Source: JBCBKU01 sp038521345
GTDB taxonomy: Bacteria; Pseudomonadota; Alphaproteobacteria; Rhodobacterales; Rhodobacteraceae
Assembly: GCA_038521345.1 (NCBI GenBank)
Contig: JBCBKU010000002.1
Span: 248,001-312,000, forward strand
Length of the DNA: 64,000 nucleotides
Direction: 5' to 3'
Shown here: positions 17,539 to 26,421 of the stretch, in pieces
How the letters are laid out: the number at the start of each line of letters is the position of its first letter
How positions within the stretch are numbered: the stretch's first letter is position 1
Position numbers and translations under genes: made by a program
Notes under the pieces: model-generated
Seen by the model: only the letters and a program-made list of their open reading frames with translations
Told to the model about the DNA's origin: nothing
Databases searched by the model: none

Positions 17539-17882
17539 TGGCCGAACAATGGAACTGGGCCCTCGATGTTGGCGTGGCGATGCTTTTCCTGTCTGTGCTC
17601 TTGGCCTTTGTCCGTCTCGTGCGAGGGCCCAGCCTGCCCGACCGCGTTATTGGCCTCGACTTCATGACGGTGGCGATCGTCGCGTTTTGCGGTCTGACCG
17701 CGATCCGTTTCGACGAGCCGGCTTTTCTGGATGTGGCCGTTGTGCTGGCACTGGTCGGGTTCCTGGCCACTGTGGCTCTGGCCCGCTTCGCCGAGCGCAA
17801 CACGGCCCGGCGGATCCAACGGGCCGAGCGCGTGGCCGAAGACGATGATGACAAGGACACGAAGGAGATACCGGATGACTGA
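17538..17882 (+). CDS. mrpF: Na+/H+ antiporter subunit F
   Basis: A 114-residue subunit with three helices. The family motif VRGPSLPDRVIGLDFMTVAIVAF (about residues 28-50) is clear. The last 25 residues are highly charged and acidic (RAERVAEDDDDKDTKEIPDD), a longer tail than usual that is likely cytoplasmic. Start ATG 17538 shares a base with the mrpE stop. Confidence 0.92.
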   Translation: MAEQWNWALDVGVAMLFLSVLLAFVRLVRGPSLPDRVIGLDFMTVAIVAFCGLTAIRFDEPAFLDVAVVLALVGFLATVALARFAERNTARRIQRAERVAEDDDDKDTKEIPDD

Positions 17883-18219
17883 CGCGATCATGGCGTTTCT
17901 GATCCTTTTGGGGTGTCTGTTCGCTTTGATCGGCGGCCTCGGGCTCGTGCGCTTGCCGGATGTTTTGATCCGCATGCACGCGTCGACAAAGATCGGCACG
18001 TTGGCCTGCGGGTTGATCATGTCTGCGGCGGCCATCCATTTCGGAACCGGGGACATGGTCATTCGCGCGGTGTCGATCATCCTTTTTCTGCTGCTGACCG
18101 CGCCGATCGCCGCGCATATGATCGGGCGCGCAGCCGTGTCGACGGGTGTGAAACTCTGGGGTCGTCCGGACGGACTGGGGCCGAACGCGGAAGATCGCGC
18201 CGACGAACTGCCGCATTAG
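17875..18219 (+). CDS. mrpG: Na+/H+ antiporter subunit G
   Basis: A 114-residue last subunit of the operon. Family features are GCLFALIGGLGLVRLPDVLIRMHASTK (the RLPD...RMHA motif) and two further hydrophobic helices. Start ATG 17875 lies 8 bp inside mrpF with GAAGGAGA (17861-17868) upstream. With this gene the set mrpABCDEFG is complete and in the canonical order; no other gene is fused in or missing. Confidence 0.93.
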   Translation: MTDAIMAFLILLGCLFALIGGLGLVRLPDVLIRMHASTKIGTLACGLIMSAAAIHFGTGDMVIRAVSIILFLLLTAPIAAHMIGRAAVSTGVKLWGRPDGLGPNAEDRADELPH

Positions 18220-18526
18220 GCAGAGTGAGGGAGACCGGCGCGGTCCAGAGCCGATTGTTCGTTTTATTCAAGGCGCCCCTTTATCCGCCGACCTCTCCGC
18301 AGTTGAATTGAAGAAAAAGGCCAACGCCACGTCGGGCGAACAGGCCCTGGCTTGCCCCCAGAAGACTGGGACCCTTGTGCTTGTCCAACGGCGCGACTGT
18401 GGGAACCGGGTCCGAATGGCTGGCCTATAGGGCTCTCGAAGTGCGAGAGGCGGCGAACACCGGGTCACGAGGTTGCACTTGTGTTTGCATACAAAGTGTA
18501 TACAGAATTAGGCCAAGGGGTGCACC
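18220..18526. other. Intergenic region between mrpG and gntR
   Basis: About 307 bp with no convincing coding frame on either strand and no clear terminator hairpin after mrpG. The only recognisable element is a palindrome-rich stretch just upstream of gntR (listed separately). Confidence 0.4.
18489..18504 (+). promoter_or_regulatory. Candidate GntR operator upstream of the dapA-like operon
   Basis: An inverted repeat ATAC-AAAGT-GTAT (18489-18501) overlaps a perfect palindrome TGTATACA (18497-18504), ending 22 bp before the gntR start codon. FadR-type GntR proteins commonly bind short AT-rich palindromes with TGTATACA or GTATAC cores. Probable autoregulatory site; not experimentally supported. 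Confidence 0.4.
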
Positions 18527-19246
18527 ATGCCAAAGGATGCCAAGTCCGCTTGCCTTGATGACCTGAAACGCCGGATTCTTTCGACGGATCTGGCGCCCGG
18601 TGCCGATCTGGACGAAGCGGGACTGGCTTCCGACTATGGTTTGTCGCGCACGCCTTTGCGCGAGGTGTTGCAGAGGCTCGCTGGCGCGGGCTTTGTCCGG
18701 CTCGAGGCGAACCGCGGTGCCAAGGTGGCATCGATGGACCTGCCCACGCTCCGCACATTCTACCGTACCGCCCCTGTCATCTATGCTCACACCGCCGCAC
18801 TTGCGGCCGAGGCGCGGACGGACGATCAGCTCGAGGACTTACGCGCCACGCAGGTCCTTTTTCGCGCGGCCAACGCGGCGGAGGACCCGCGGGCCACGGC
18901 GCTCGCCAATCACCGGTTTCACGAGATCATCGGAGAAATGGCGGCGAACCCCTATCTCATGGCCAGCCTCGATCGCCTCCTGATCGACCACACGCGGCTT
19001 AGCCACACATTCTACTCTCCCGCCGCTCCAGACGACGCCGCGCGGATCGCGACGGCGGCCAATCAGCACGATGCGATGATCGCCGCCATCGAGGATCGCA
19101 ATCCAGCGGCCGCGCAGGATCTGGCGCTGCGCCACTGGGACCTTTCGAGAGACCAAATCGAACGGTACGTCCGCGCGGATCCGCTTCCCGTGGATCCGCA
19201 GCCCATCAATCCGAAGCCAAGAGGGGATGTCCTGAATGCAGTTTGA
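18527..19246 (+). CDS. GntR family transcriptional regulator (FadR/FCD subfamily)
   Basis: A 239-residue DNA-binding repressor. The N-terminal winged helix contains ILSTDLAPGADLDEAGLASDYGLSRTPLREVLQRL and GFVRLEANRGAKVASM (residues about 15-75). The C-terminal helical FCD domain (about 85-215) holds metal-ligand-like histidines (NHRFHEIIGEM, LDRLLIDHTRLSHTF). It overlaps the dapA-like gene by 11 bp, so it heads and probably controls the dapA-aldH-DAO transcription unit. The inducer is likely the substrate or an intermediate of that pathway. Confidence 0.92.
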   Translation: MPKDAKSACLDDLKRRILSTDLAPGADLDEAGLASDYGLSRTPLREVLQRLAGAGFVRLEANRGAKVASMDLPTLRTFYRTAPVIYAHTAALAAEARTDDQLEDLRATQVLFRAANAAEDPRATALANHRFHEIIGEMAANPYLMASLDRLLIDHTRLSHTFYSPAAPDDAARIATAANQHDAMIAAIEDRNPAAAQDLALRHWDLSRDQIERYVRADPLPVDPQPINPKPRGDVLNAV

Positions 19247-20234
19247 AGGCATCTACACGCCACTCGTGACCCCGTATCACGCCGACTTCACGCTTAATGA
19301 GACGGCATTGGCTGAAACCGTCGAGCATTTGGTTGCGGCAGGCGTGCACGGGATCATCGTGGCCGGTACGACGGGCGAGTATTATGCCCAGTCGCCGGAA
19401 GAGCGGGTTGAAATGATGGCGAGGGTAAAAGCGCTTTTGAAAGGGCGCTTGCCAATGATCGTCGGAACCGGTGCCATGCGCACCGAGGACAGCGTGGCTT
19501 ACGCGCGGGCTGCGCGAGAAGCGGGTGCCGACGCGCTCTTGATCGCCACGCCGCCCTATGCATATCCGACGGGTCGCGAAATTGCGCTGCACGCGTTGGC
19601 CGTGGACCGGGCGGCGAACCTACCGGTCATGCTCTACAACTATCCGGGCCGGATGAGCGTCAACATGGACGAGGATTGTCTCGACCGGCTCGGGCGAAGT
19701 CCGAACTTTTGCGCCATCAAGGAGTCCTCGGGCGATCCGAACCGGCTTCACATGTTGGCCCGTGATTACCCGCATATCGCCCTAAGCTGCGGTATGGACG
19801 ATCAGGCGCTCGAATTCTTCGCCTGGGGTGCGCGCAGTTGGGTTTGCGCGGGCTCCAACTTCGCGCCGGAGGCGCACATTGCGCTCTACCGCACCTGCGC
19901 AATTGAGGGTGATTTCGCGAAAGGCCGGGCGCTTATGTCTGCAATGCTGCCGCTGATGCGTGTTCTCGAGCAAGGCGGGGCCTTCATTCAGTGCATCAAG
20001 CACGGGCTAACGATGCGGGGAATTGCTGCAGGCCCGCCGCGCAAGCCCCTGCAACCATTGAACAAAGATCAGAGGCGCGAATTGGAGGAGGTGATCCGCA
20101 CCATGAACACAGCCGTCGCTGCGATTGTTGGGGGTACCCAGGCCCAGGGTGAGTCCGTCACCGGTCAATCAGAGAGCTTGGCGACCGGTAGCGAAGTGCC
20201 GGACCAAGCCCGGGCGGCGAGGGCCGTTCAATGA
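19236..20234 (+). CDS. DapA/NanA superfamily lyase (dihydrodipicolinate synthase-like)
   Basis: A 332-residue class I aldolase-fold enzyme. Visible are GTTGEYY (44-50), the Tyr134 motif LYNYPGR and Schiff-base Lys162 in FCAIKESSGDP. The family includes dihydrodipicolinate synthase, N-acetylneuraminate lyase, sugar-acid dehydratases and pyrroline-4-hydroxy-2-carboxylate deaminase. Its partners (GntR regulator, aldehyde dehydrogenase, FAD oxidase) point to catabolism, not lysine synthesis. After about residue 295 there is a low-complexity tail of about 37 residues (GTQAQGESVTGQSESLATGS) unusual for the family. The stop overlaps the next start (ATGA). Confidence 0.85.
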   Translation: MQFEGIYTPLVTPYHADFTLNETALAETVEHLVAAGVHGIIVAGTTGEYYAQSPEERVEMMARVKALLKGRLPMIVGTGAMRTEDSVAYARAAREAGADALLIATPPYAYPTGREIALHALAVDRAANLPVMLYNYPGRMSVNMDEDCLDRLGRSPNFCAIKESSGDPNRLHMLARDYPHIALSCGMDDQALEFFAWGARSWVCAGSNFAPEAHIALYRTCAIEGDFAKGRALMSAMLPLMRVLEQGGAFIQCIKHGLTMRGIAAGPPRKPLQPLNKDQRRELEEVIRTMNTAVAAIVGGTQAQGESVTGQSESLATGSEVPDQARAARAVQ

Positions 20235-21721
20235 CCGATCTTCTTACAAGGGCTGAATATGCTGCCATTGCCGCCGATCTTAATCTGCCTGCGGGGTGTC
20301 ATATCGACGGATCCTTCCGGCCGGGCCGCGGTGCCGCTCTTCCCACGCTGAACCCGGCGACGGGGGAAACCCTGGCGACGATCGCCGCGGCCGGCGGCGA
20401 GGATGTTGATCTGGCCGTAGAGAAGGCGCGTCAGGCCTTCGATCAGGGCCATTGGTCCCGGGCGCATCCAGCGGACCGGAAAGAAGCACTGATAAAGCTG
20501 TGCAAATACATGACCCGAAGGCGTCGCGAACTCGCTGTGATGGAAAGCCTCGAATCCGGGAAGCCGATCCGGGATTGCGAGACCATCGACATTCCGGAGG
20601 CTATCAACACGATCAAATGGCACGCTGAAACCATCGACAAGATCTACGACCAGACCGGGCCAGCCGGGGATGATGCGCTGAGCCTGATCGTGCGCGAACC
20701 CATCGGCGTCGTGGCGGCGATCCTTCCCTGGAACTTTCCGCTTCTTATGCTGGCTTGGAAAATCGGTCCGGCGCTTGCCGCGGGTTGTTCCGTCATCGTG
20801 AAACCCGCCGAACAGACGTCGATGACCGCGCTTAGGATGGCGGAACTGGCACAAATGGCGGGGATCCCCCGTGGCGTGTTCCAGGTCTTGCCCGGCGACG
20901 GCCCGAGCGTGGGCGAGCCCTTGGGCCGTCACATGGACGTCGATATGGTGTCGTTTACCGGATCGACTGAGACGGGGCGTCGTTTTCTTCGTTACGCCGC
21001 GGATTCGAACCTGAAAAAAGTCGTGCTTGAATGCGGCGGCAAGAACCCGGCGATAGTCTTTGAAGACGCAGAGAACCTCGATCATGTGGCCGCCCACGTG
21101 GTGAATGCCGCCTTCTGGAACATGGGCGAGAACTGTTCGGCTGCCTCGCGCCTCATTGTGCATGCATCGGTCAAGCCGGCACTCCTCGACAGGATCGAGG
21201 CCCGGCTGCGGGATTGGAAAACCGGGGATCCCCTCGATCCCGCGAACCATCTGGGCGCACTGATCGATGCCGAACACGTCGGGAAGGTCGGCGGATATCT
21301 GGGCGGCGCCGCACTTGCCGGTGGGACAGCCGATGGTCCCTTTGTCCTTCCTACGATCTACGCTGTCGATAAAGACGATGCGCGTGCACGGGAAGAGATC
21401 TTCGGCCCCATTCTCAGTGTCATCGAAGTTGCCTCGGCCGAAGAGGCAATTCAGTTGGCGAATGCCACCGAGTATGGTCTCGCGGCGAGCGTGTTTACCG
21501 CGAATGTTCGCACCGCAATCCGGGCTGCGCGCGAGATCCGGGCGGGCACCGTGACCGTGAACTGTTACGGCGAAGGAGATGCCGCCACGCCCTTCGGTGG
21601 TTACAAGCAATCGGGTTTCGGGGGCCGTGATAACGGAATGGCCGCCCATGATCAGTACACCGAACAGAAGACAATCTGGATCGATCTGACCGATCCCAGG
21701 GACGGCGACAATGTCGGTTGA
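20231..21721 (+). CDS. NAD(P)-dependent aldehyde dehydrogenase (PuuC-like)
   Basis: A 496-residue ALDH. Catalytic Cys302 lies in GENCSAASR and Glu267 in LECGGKNP; the nucleotide-binding segment is LPWNFPLLMLAWKIGPALAAG and the FTGSTETGRRF motif is present. Overall wording is closest to gamma-glutamyl-gamma-aminobutyraldehyde/betaine aldehyde type enzymes, so the substrate is probably an omega-aldehyde of an amino acid or amine. It overlaps the dapA-like gene by 4 bp and is followed after 3 bp by an FAD oxidase, the usual producer of such aldehydes. Confidence 0.9.
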   Translation: MTDLLTRAEYAAIAADLNLPAGCHIDGSFRPGRGAALPTLNPATGETLATIAAAGGEDVDLAVEKARQAFDQGHWSRAHPADRKEALIKLCKYMTRRRRELAVMESLESGKPIRDCETIDIPEAINTIKWHAETIDKIYDQTGPAGDDALSLIVREPIGVVAAILPWNFPLLMLAWKIGPALAAGCSVIVKPAEQTSMTALRMAELAQMAGIPRGVFQVLPGDGPSVGEPLGRHMDVDMVSFTGSTETGRRFLRYAADSNLKKVVLECGGKNPAIVFEDAENLDHVAAHVVNAAFWNMGENCSAASRLIVHASVKPALLDRIEARLRDWKTGDPLDPANHLGALIDAEHVGKVGGYLGGAALAGGTADGPFVLPTIYAVDKDDARAREEIFGPILSVIEVASAEEAIQLANATEYGLAASVFTANVRTAIRAAREIRAGTVTVNCYGEGDAATPFGGYKQSGFGGRDNGMAAHDQYTEQKTIWIDLTDPRDGDNVG

Positions 21722-21724
21722 AGC

Positions 21725-23059
21725 ATGACGCAGATTGCGCGGCTGCCCAAGGATCCGGGTCCGGCCGGATGGAACCGGATCCTGCCCGATCCGCCGCCGC
21801 CCGCGCCGCTCGAAGGGCGCCAAACCGCGGACTGGCTGGTGATCGGGGCTGGTTTCGCGGGACTTGCGGCCGCGCGTCGCCTGTCGCGCAACGCGCCGGG
21901 CGATCGGATCACGCTTTTGGATGCCACTCGGGTTGGCGACGGTCCGGCCGGGCGCAATTCGGGGTTCATGATAGACCTGCCGCATGACCTATCCTCTGAA
22001 AACTACGGTGGGGATGCCGAAGCAGACAAGGCGCAGATTGCCGACAATCGCACGGGTATCGCCTTCGCCGAAGAGATGGCGCACGACTATGGGCTTTCAG
22101 AGGAGGCGTTTGCACGGACCGGCAAGACGAACGGGGCGGCGACCGAAAAAGGAGACCGCCACAACCGAGACTATGCCGCTCATCTGGCGGGTCTCGGAGA
22201 GCCTTCCGAGATGCTCGACGCCCGGCAGATGCGCGAGATGACGGGGACGGAATATTACCAAAGCGGGCTGTTCACCCCGGGTGCGGCTGTGATCCAGCCG
22301 GCGATGTTTGTGCGGGGGGTCGCGAATGGGCTTCGCTCGAACCGTGTCATTCTGCACGAAAACAGTCCCGTGACCGGGCTCGAACGCGATGGCGACTGGG
22401 TTGCAACGACGCCGCGGGGCACAGTGACGGCGCCGCGCGTGATCCTTGCCGTGAACGGCCATCTTGAGAGTTTTGGCCATCTTGCGGGCCGGCTGATGCA
22501 TGTTTTCACCTATGCGTCCATGACACGGGCTCTGACCAGCGATGAAGTCCGTGTGCTTGGTGGCCGGCCGATCTGGGGCGTCACGCCCTCAGATCCCCTT
22601 GGTTCGACCGTACGCCGGATCTCGGGGACAGGTGGCGATCGCATCATTGTCCGGAACCGCTTTACCTTCGACCCATCCATGGAAGTGACGCCGGGCCGCA
22701 TCGCCTCGGTCGCACGCGACCACGATCGTGCCTTTCGGGCCCGATTTCCGATGCTGCGGGACTTCGCGATGGAGCATCGGTGGGGTGGGCGACTGTGCCT
22801 TGCATGGAACGGTGTGCAGGTGGTTCGCGAACTTGAGCCGGGTCTCTTTGCGGCCTGCGTTCAGAACGGGTTAGGCACTGCGAAAGGCACGTTGGCGGGT
22901 TTAATGGCCGCCGATCTGGCAATGGGGCGGTCAACGCCAGAGCTGGACCGCGCGCAAGAGGCCGACCTGCCCAGCCGGTTGCCACCACGGCCCATTGCGC
23001 GCGCCGGCGCAACCCTGCGTCTCAGAGTTGGGGAAGCGCGGGCAGGCCGAGAGCTTTAG
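21725..23059 (+). CDS. FAD-dependent amine/amino acid oxidoreductase (DAO family)
   Basis: A 444-residue DAO-fold flavoprotein. The FAD-binding motif GAGFAGLAAARRLSRNAPGDR starts at about residue 40 after a 35-residue proline-rich lead; GRNSGFMIDLPHDL and GGRPIWGVTPSDPLGSTVRR resemble gamma-glutamylputrescine oxidase-type proteins. It would oxidise a secondary or primary amine to an imine or aldehyde that the preceding ALDH can use. Last gene of the gntR operon; only 7 bp separate its end from the convergent acyltransferase gene. Exact substrate is unknown. Confidence 0.85.
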   Translation: MTQIARLPKDPGPAGWNRILPDPPPPAPLEGRQTADWLVIGAGFAGLAAARRLSRNAPGDRITLLDATRVGDGPAGRNSGFMIDLPHDLSSENYGGDAEADKAQIADNRTGIAFAEEMAHDYGLSEEAFARTGKTNGAATEKGDRHNRDYAAHLAGLGEPSEMLDARQMREMTGTEYYQSGLFTPGAAVIQPAMFVRGVANGLRSNRVILHENSPVTGLERDGDWVATTPRGTVTAPRVILAVNGHLESFGHLAGRLMHVFTYASMTRALTSDEVRVLGGRPIWGVTPSDPLGSTVRRISGTGGDRIIVRNRFTFDPSMEVTPGRIASVARDHDRAFRARFPMLRDFAMEHRWGGRLCLAWNGVQVVRELEPGLFAACVQNGLGTAKGTLAGLMAADLAMGRSTPELDRAQEADLPSRLPPRPIARAGATLRLRVGEARAGREL

Positions 23060-23066
23060 GCACGCC

Positions 23067-24098
23067 TTAGAGGGCCACCAAAGCCCGCTGATCGGCGCGG
23101 CCCATTGCGGCGACGACCGGTTCTTCGGTTTGGCGGGCCTGAAAGTCCTCCTTCGACCCCATACCCCGCCAATCGGCAAGGATCAGTGACTGTGCCACGG
23201 CCCCACCCAACGTCGTGCCCGGGCCCGTGACAATAAAGAGATCAGGCGCGAACTCTCGGGCGGCAATCGCTATGGCCCGGGTGAAGTCATAGGTCTGGGT
23301 GACCTGTGGCCCCAGTGTATAGTCGCGAAGCGCAGCGGCAGAGGTCGCCCCGGGCCACCAGATTCCGCCCCGTCCATCGATGAGAGGAAGGTTGGGCTGA
23401 CCAAAAAGCTCAGGCCCAAGTACCGCTTGGCCGCGTGCGGCGACCGGTGCCTGTAGGTCCGTGTGAAACGCCGCGTGGTTCAACAACCGGAACGGATAGC
23501 GGCCCATCTGGCGTGGCACGGCGCCCTCGAATGCCGCGAGCCCTGCGGCATTGCCTGCAAGGACCAGCATGCCGCCAAGATCGATGGACAGACGCAACGC
23601 GCATCCGGGACGCTCGTCAATCTCGGCAACGAGGTCGAGAAGCGCGGCCTTGCGCGCGAGATTGGGTTGCCATGTCTCGTCCATGAATGGATAGACGAGT
23701 TGCCCCCCGATCGCGGCCTTGTGCATCAACTGGCCCATCGTGTTTGCGATTCGGAACCCATTGCTCACCGACGCTGCGCCCGCCGCGACCAGTGCCGAAT
23801 ACCAGCCCATCGAATTGCCGGTTACGGCAACGATACGAACTCTGGCGGTATCTATGGACAGCCAGTCACCGTAGGTGGCCGCGAAAATCAAGGCCGCAGC
23901 GTTGTCGCCGCGGGTGTGTCGCGCGGGGTCAAAGGTGTCCGCGCCATCAAGCACGCTTAGCGTTGGTTGTCCTGCGGTCGCCCGCAAGTCATCCAATTCG
24001 GCCAGCAGTGTCTTGTTCGGAAAGGACCGGGCAAGTGAGCCCAGCTCGCCGGCGTTATAGGTACCGCGCCCCGGGCAGATCAGGACCGCGTCGATCAT
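23067..24098 (-). CDS. FabD-like acyltransferase domain protein (ACP S-malonyltransferase-like)
   Basis: A 343-residue protein with an acyltransferase (malonyl-CoA:ACP transacylase) fold. It opens AVLICPGRGTY, and the nucleophile elbow is GNSMG with Ser96, in place of the usual GHSLG/GHSMG. A candidate catalytic histidine lies in LNHAAFHTDL (about 210-220). Unlike FabD it is not near fatty acid synthesis genes: its ATG at 24098 overlaps the stop of a fused E1 ketoacid dehydrogenase (ATGA), implying coupled translation. It may transfer an acyl group made by that enzyme. The longer frame from 24113 is less likely because of this coupling. Confidence 0.75.
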   Translation of the reverse strand: MIDAVLICPGRGTYNAGELGSLARSFPNKTLLAELDDLRATAGQPTLSVLDGADTFDPARHTRGDNAAALIFAATYGDWLSIDTARVRIVAVTGNSMGWYSALVAAGAASVSNGFRIANTMGQLMHKAAIGGQLVYPFMDETWQPNLARKAALLDLVAEIDERPGCALRLSIDLGGMLVLAGNAAGLAAFEGAVPRQMGRYPFRLLNHAAFHTDLQAPVAARGQAVLGPELFGQPNLPLIDGRGGIWWPGATSAAALRDYTLGPQVTQTYDFTRAIAIAAREFAPDLFIVTGPGTTLGGAVAQSLILADWRGMGSKEDFQARQTEEPVVAAMGRADQRALVAL

Positions 24099-26281
24099 GC
24101 GTCGCCCGTCCACAGCGTCTTGGCGGCGGAGACAATTCCGGCCTTTGACGGCATTGTGGCTGCATAGGCCGGGCCTGTCGCGATGAAGCTGTCCTCTGCG
24201 GCGAGACGGCCGATACGCAAATCCGTGCGTTCCGCAAGGCAGGTTACGACCGCCTCGGACACGCCGCCCGAGGCCCTTGTTTCATCGACGACGAGCGCGT
24301 GCGAACAGCCCTCCAGCGCCTGCACCAGGGTTTCTTCTGGCAAGGGCGAAAGCCAGCGAAGATCGATTACACGTGTATGAACGCCCGCCTCGCCAAGCTC
24401 TGCCGCCGCCTGACGGCAAAGACGGTGGCCGTTGGCAAAGCTGATGAGTGCGAGGCGACCATCCCCATCCGTTCCGACATCGCCAAGTGGGATTCGCTCG
24501 CCTGCTTCGGGATAGGTGCAAAGCCATGCGCCATCGCCCTCTGTGTGCAGATCCCGGACGGCATAAAGCGCGATCGGCTCGAGGAACACGACCAACCGGC
24601 ATTCCTCGCGCGCCAGTCGCACGCATTCGCGAAGCATGCGGACTGCGTCCGCGCCAACTGACGGGCAGGCGAGCACAAGGCCCGGTATATCGCGCAGAAC
24701 AGCAACCGAATTGTCATTGTGGAAATGGCCGCCAAAACCCTTCTGGTAGCCAAGTCCAGCGATGCGCACGACCATCGGGTTCACGAATTGGCCGTTCGAG
24801 AAGAAGGGAAGCGTTGCGGCCTCGCCCCGCAATTGGTCTTCGGCATTGTGGAGATAGGCAAGAAACTGAATCTCGGGGACCGGAAGAAAGCCGTTATGGG
24901 CCAGACCGATCCCCAGTCCGAGGATCGATTGCTCGTCCAGCAGCGTATCGATGACCCGGTCCGGGCCGAACCGGTCCGACAAACGTTGGGTCACGCCGTA
25001 TACACCGCCCTTTGCGCCCACGTCTTCGCCCATCAGCACGATCTCGGGATGCTCCAGCATAAGATCGGTCAGCGCCCAATTGATCAGCCGCGACATGATC
25101 TGGGGGGCATCCATGGATCGCATGTCGGCCCCGAAGGCAGCCGACCGGGCGCTGTCTTCCGGACCGTTTGTGGGTGCGGCCGGGCGTTTTTGCGGGATCA
25201 GCGAGGCCATCACGTCTTCGGCCGAGGCAAGGCGGGGCCGGGTGACAGCCTCGGCGGCGATCCGCCCGACGCGCGCCTTGGTCTCGGTATAGATCGCAAG
25301 AGCTGCGTCGGGTGTCAGTGCGTCGGCGTCCCGCAAGAGCCGCACCGTATGCAGAAGCGGGTCATTCGCCTCATCCGCCTCGACGACGGACTTCGGCAGG
25401 TAGGTGGTCGGGATATCGGCCCCCGCATGGCCAAACAAGCGGACGGTTCGCACATGCAGGAATGCTGGGCGACGCCGTTCACGGACATATGCTGCTGCAT
25501 CCCGCGCCGTGCGGTAGGTGTCGTAGATATCGAGGCCGTCACAGGCAAAGTACCTGAGCCCCGGACGATGCGAAAACTGGGCTGCGATCCAGCCCGTGGG
25601 CGTACGCACCGAGATGCCAATTCCGTTGTCCTCGCAGACGAAAAGCAGGGGAAGCGGAACGTTCTGGTAGGCAGCCCACACTGCCGTGTTGAAAGCCCCC
25701 TGCGCCGTCGAATGGTTCGCGGACGCATCGCCGAAGGATGCCAAGACCACGCCATCATCCTTGAGCAATCTGTGGTCGGGCGGATGACGGCGGGCCAGTC
25801 CGATGGAATAGGCTGCCCCGACTGCCTTCGGAAGATGCGATGCAATCGTCGAGGTCTGCGGCGGGATCAATAGCTCGCGCGATCCCAAGACCTTGTGGCG
25901 GCCGCCCGAGATCGGATCCTCGGATGAGCAGGTAAAGGACAAAAGCATGTCCCAAGCGATGCTCTGGCCCGGCACCTGATTGGCACGCGCGATCTGAAAT
26001 GCTGCGTCACGATAGTGAAGGAATGCCATGTCCGTCGGACGGAGCGCCTCTGCGACCGCCGCCATGCCTTCGTGACCCGAAGAGCCTATCGTGTAATACC
26101 CATGGCCAGCCTTCTGCATGTTCCGGCTCTGCAGATCGAGCGCGCGGCTCAGGCAACCCGAGCGGAAAAGGGAAACCGCCCGATCCGCAGGTAAGGGGCC
26201 CAAGGGCGCAGGACCGGGTGGCAGGTCGCCGGCACGGACGCGCCGCTCGAACGCTTGGTCAACCAGAGTAGCGCGGTCCAT
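24095..26281 (-). CDS. Fused alpha/beta E1 subunit of a 2-oxoacid dehydrogenase (thiamine pyrophosphate-dependent)
   Basis: A 728-residue protein joining both E1 chains. Residues about 35-370 are the alpha domain with the TPP motif GDASANHS (184-191) ending at EDNG (217-220). Residues about 395-728 are the beta (transketolase-like pyrimidine-binding) domain, with LMGEDVGAKGGVYGVTQRL and GLGYQKGFGGHFHNDNS. The alpha motif has GDAS in place of the usual GDGA, which may alter metal binding. The family decarboxylates pyruvate, branched-chain oxoacids or acetoin and normally hands the acyl group to a lipoyl E2; no E2 or E3 is encoded nearby. Coupled instead to a FabD-like acyltransferase. Confidence 0.85.
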   Translation of the reverse strand: MDRATLVDQAFERRVRAGDLPPGPAPLGPLPADRAVSLFRSGCLSRALDLQSRNMQKAGHGYYTIGSSGHEGMAAVAEALRPTDMAFLHYRDAAFQIARANQVPGQSIAWDMLLSFTCSSEDPISGGRHKVLGSRELLIPPQTSTIASHLPKAVGAAYSIGLARRHPPDHRLLKDDGVVLASFGDASANHSTAQGAFNTAVWAAYQNVPLPLLFVCEDNGIGISVRTPTGWIAAQFSHRPGLRYFACDGLDIYDTYRTARDAAAYVRERRRPAFLHVRTVRLFGHAGADIPTTYLPKSVVEADEANDPLLHTVRLLRDADALTPDAALAIYTETKARVGRIAAEAVTRPRLASAEDVMASLIPQKRPAAPTNGPEDSARSAAFGADMRSMDAPQIMSRLINWALTDLMLEHPEIVLMGEDVGAKGGVYGVTQRLSDRFGPDRVIDTLLDEQSILGLGIGLAHNGFLPVPEIQFLAYLHNAEDQLRGEAATLPFFSNGQFVNPMVVRIAGLGYQKGFGGHFHNDNSVAVLRDIPGLVLACPSVGADAVRMLRECVRLAREECRLVVFLEPIALYAVRDLHTEGDGAWLCTYPEAGERIPLGDVGTDGDGRLALISFANGHRLCRQAAAELGEAGVHTRVIDLRWLSPLPEETLVQALEGCSHALVVDETRASGGVSEAVVTCLAERTDLRIGRLAAEDSFIATGPAYAATMPSKAGIVSAAKTLWTGDA

Positions 26282-26421
26282 GAAGCCCTTAGCCGGTCTG
26301 AAGCCGCGGCCGGATGGCGCGGTCGTTATGCGTAACTAGCGATGTCATGCCGAGCATTTGCCATGGGCGGGCGATCGGTGTCGAGAGAGGTGCATGCCTC
26401 TATGCCAGACCTGTTGGGCCG

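Noticed and set aside
20228..21985. 585-codon open frame antisense to the aldehyde dehydrogenase gene
   Set aside because: No family resemblance; the forward strand has intact ALDH catalytic motifs. The long frame is a codon-bias artefact.
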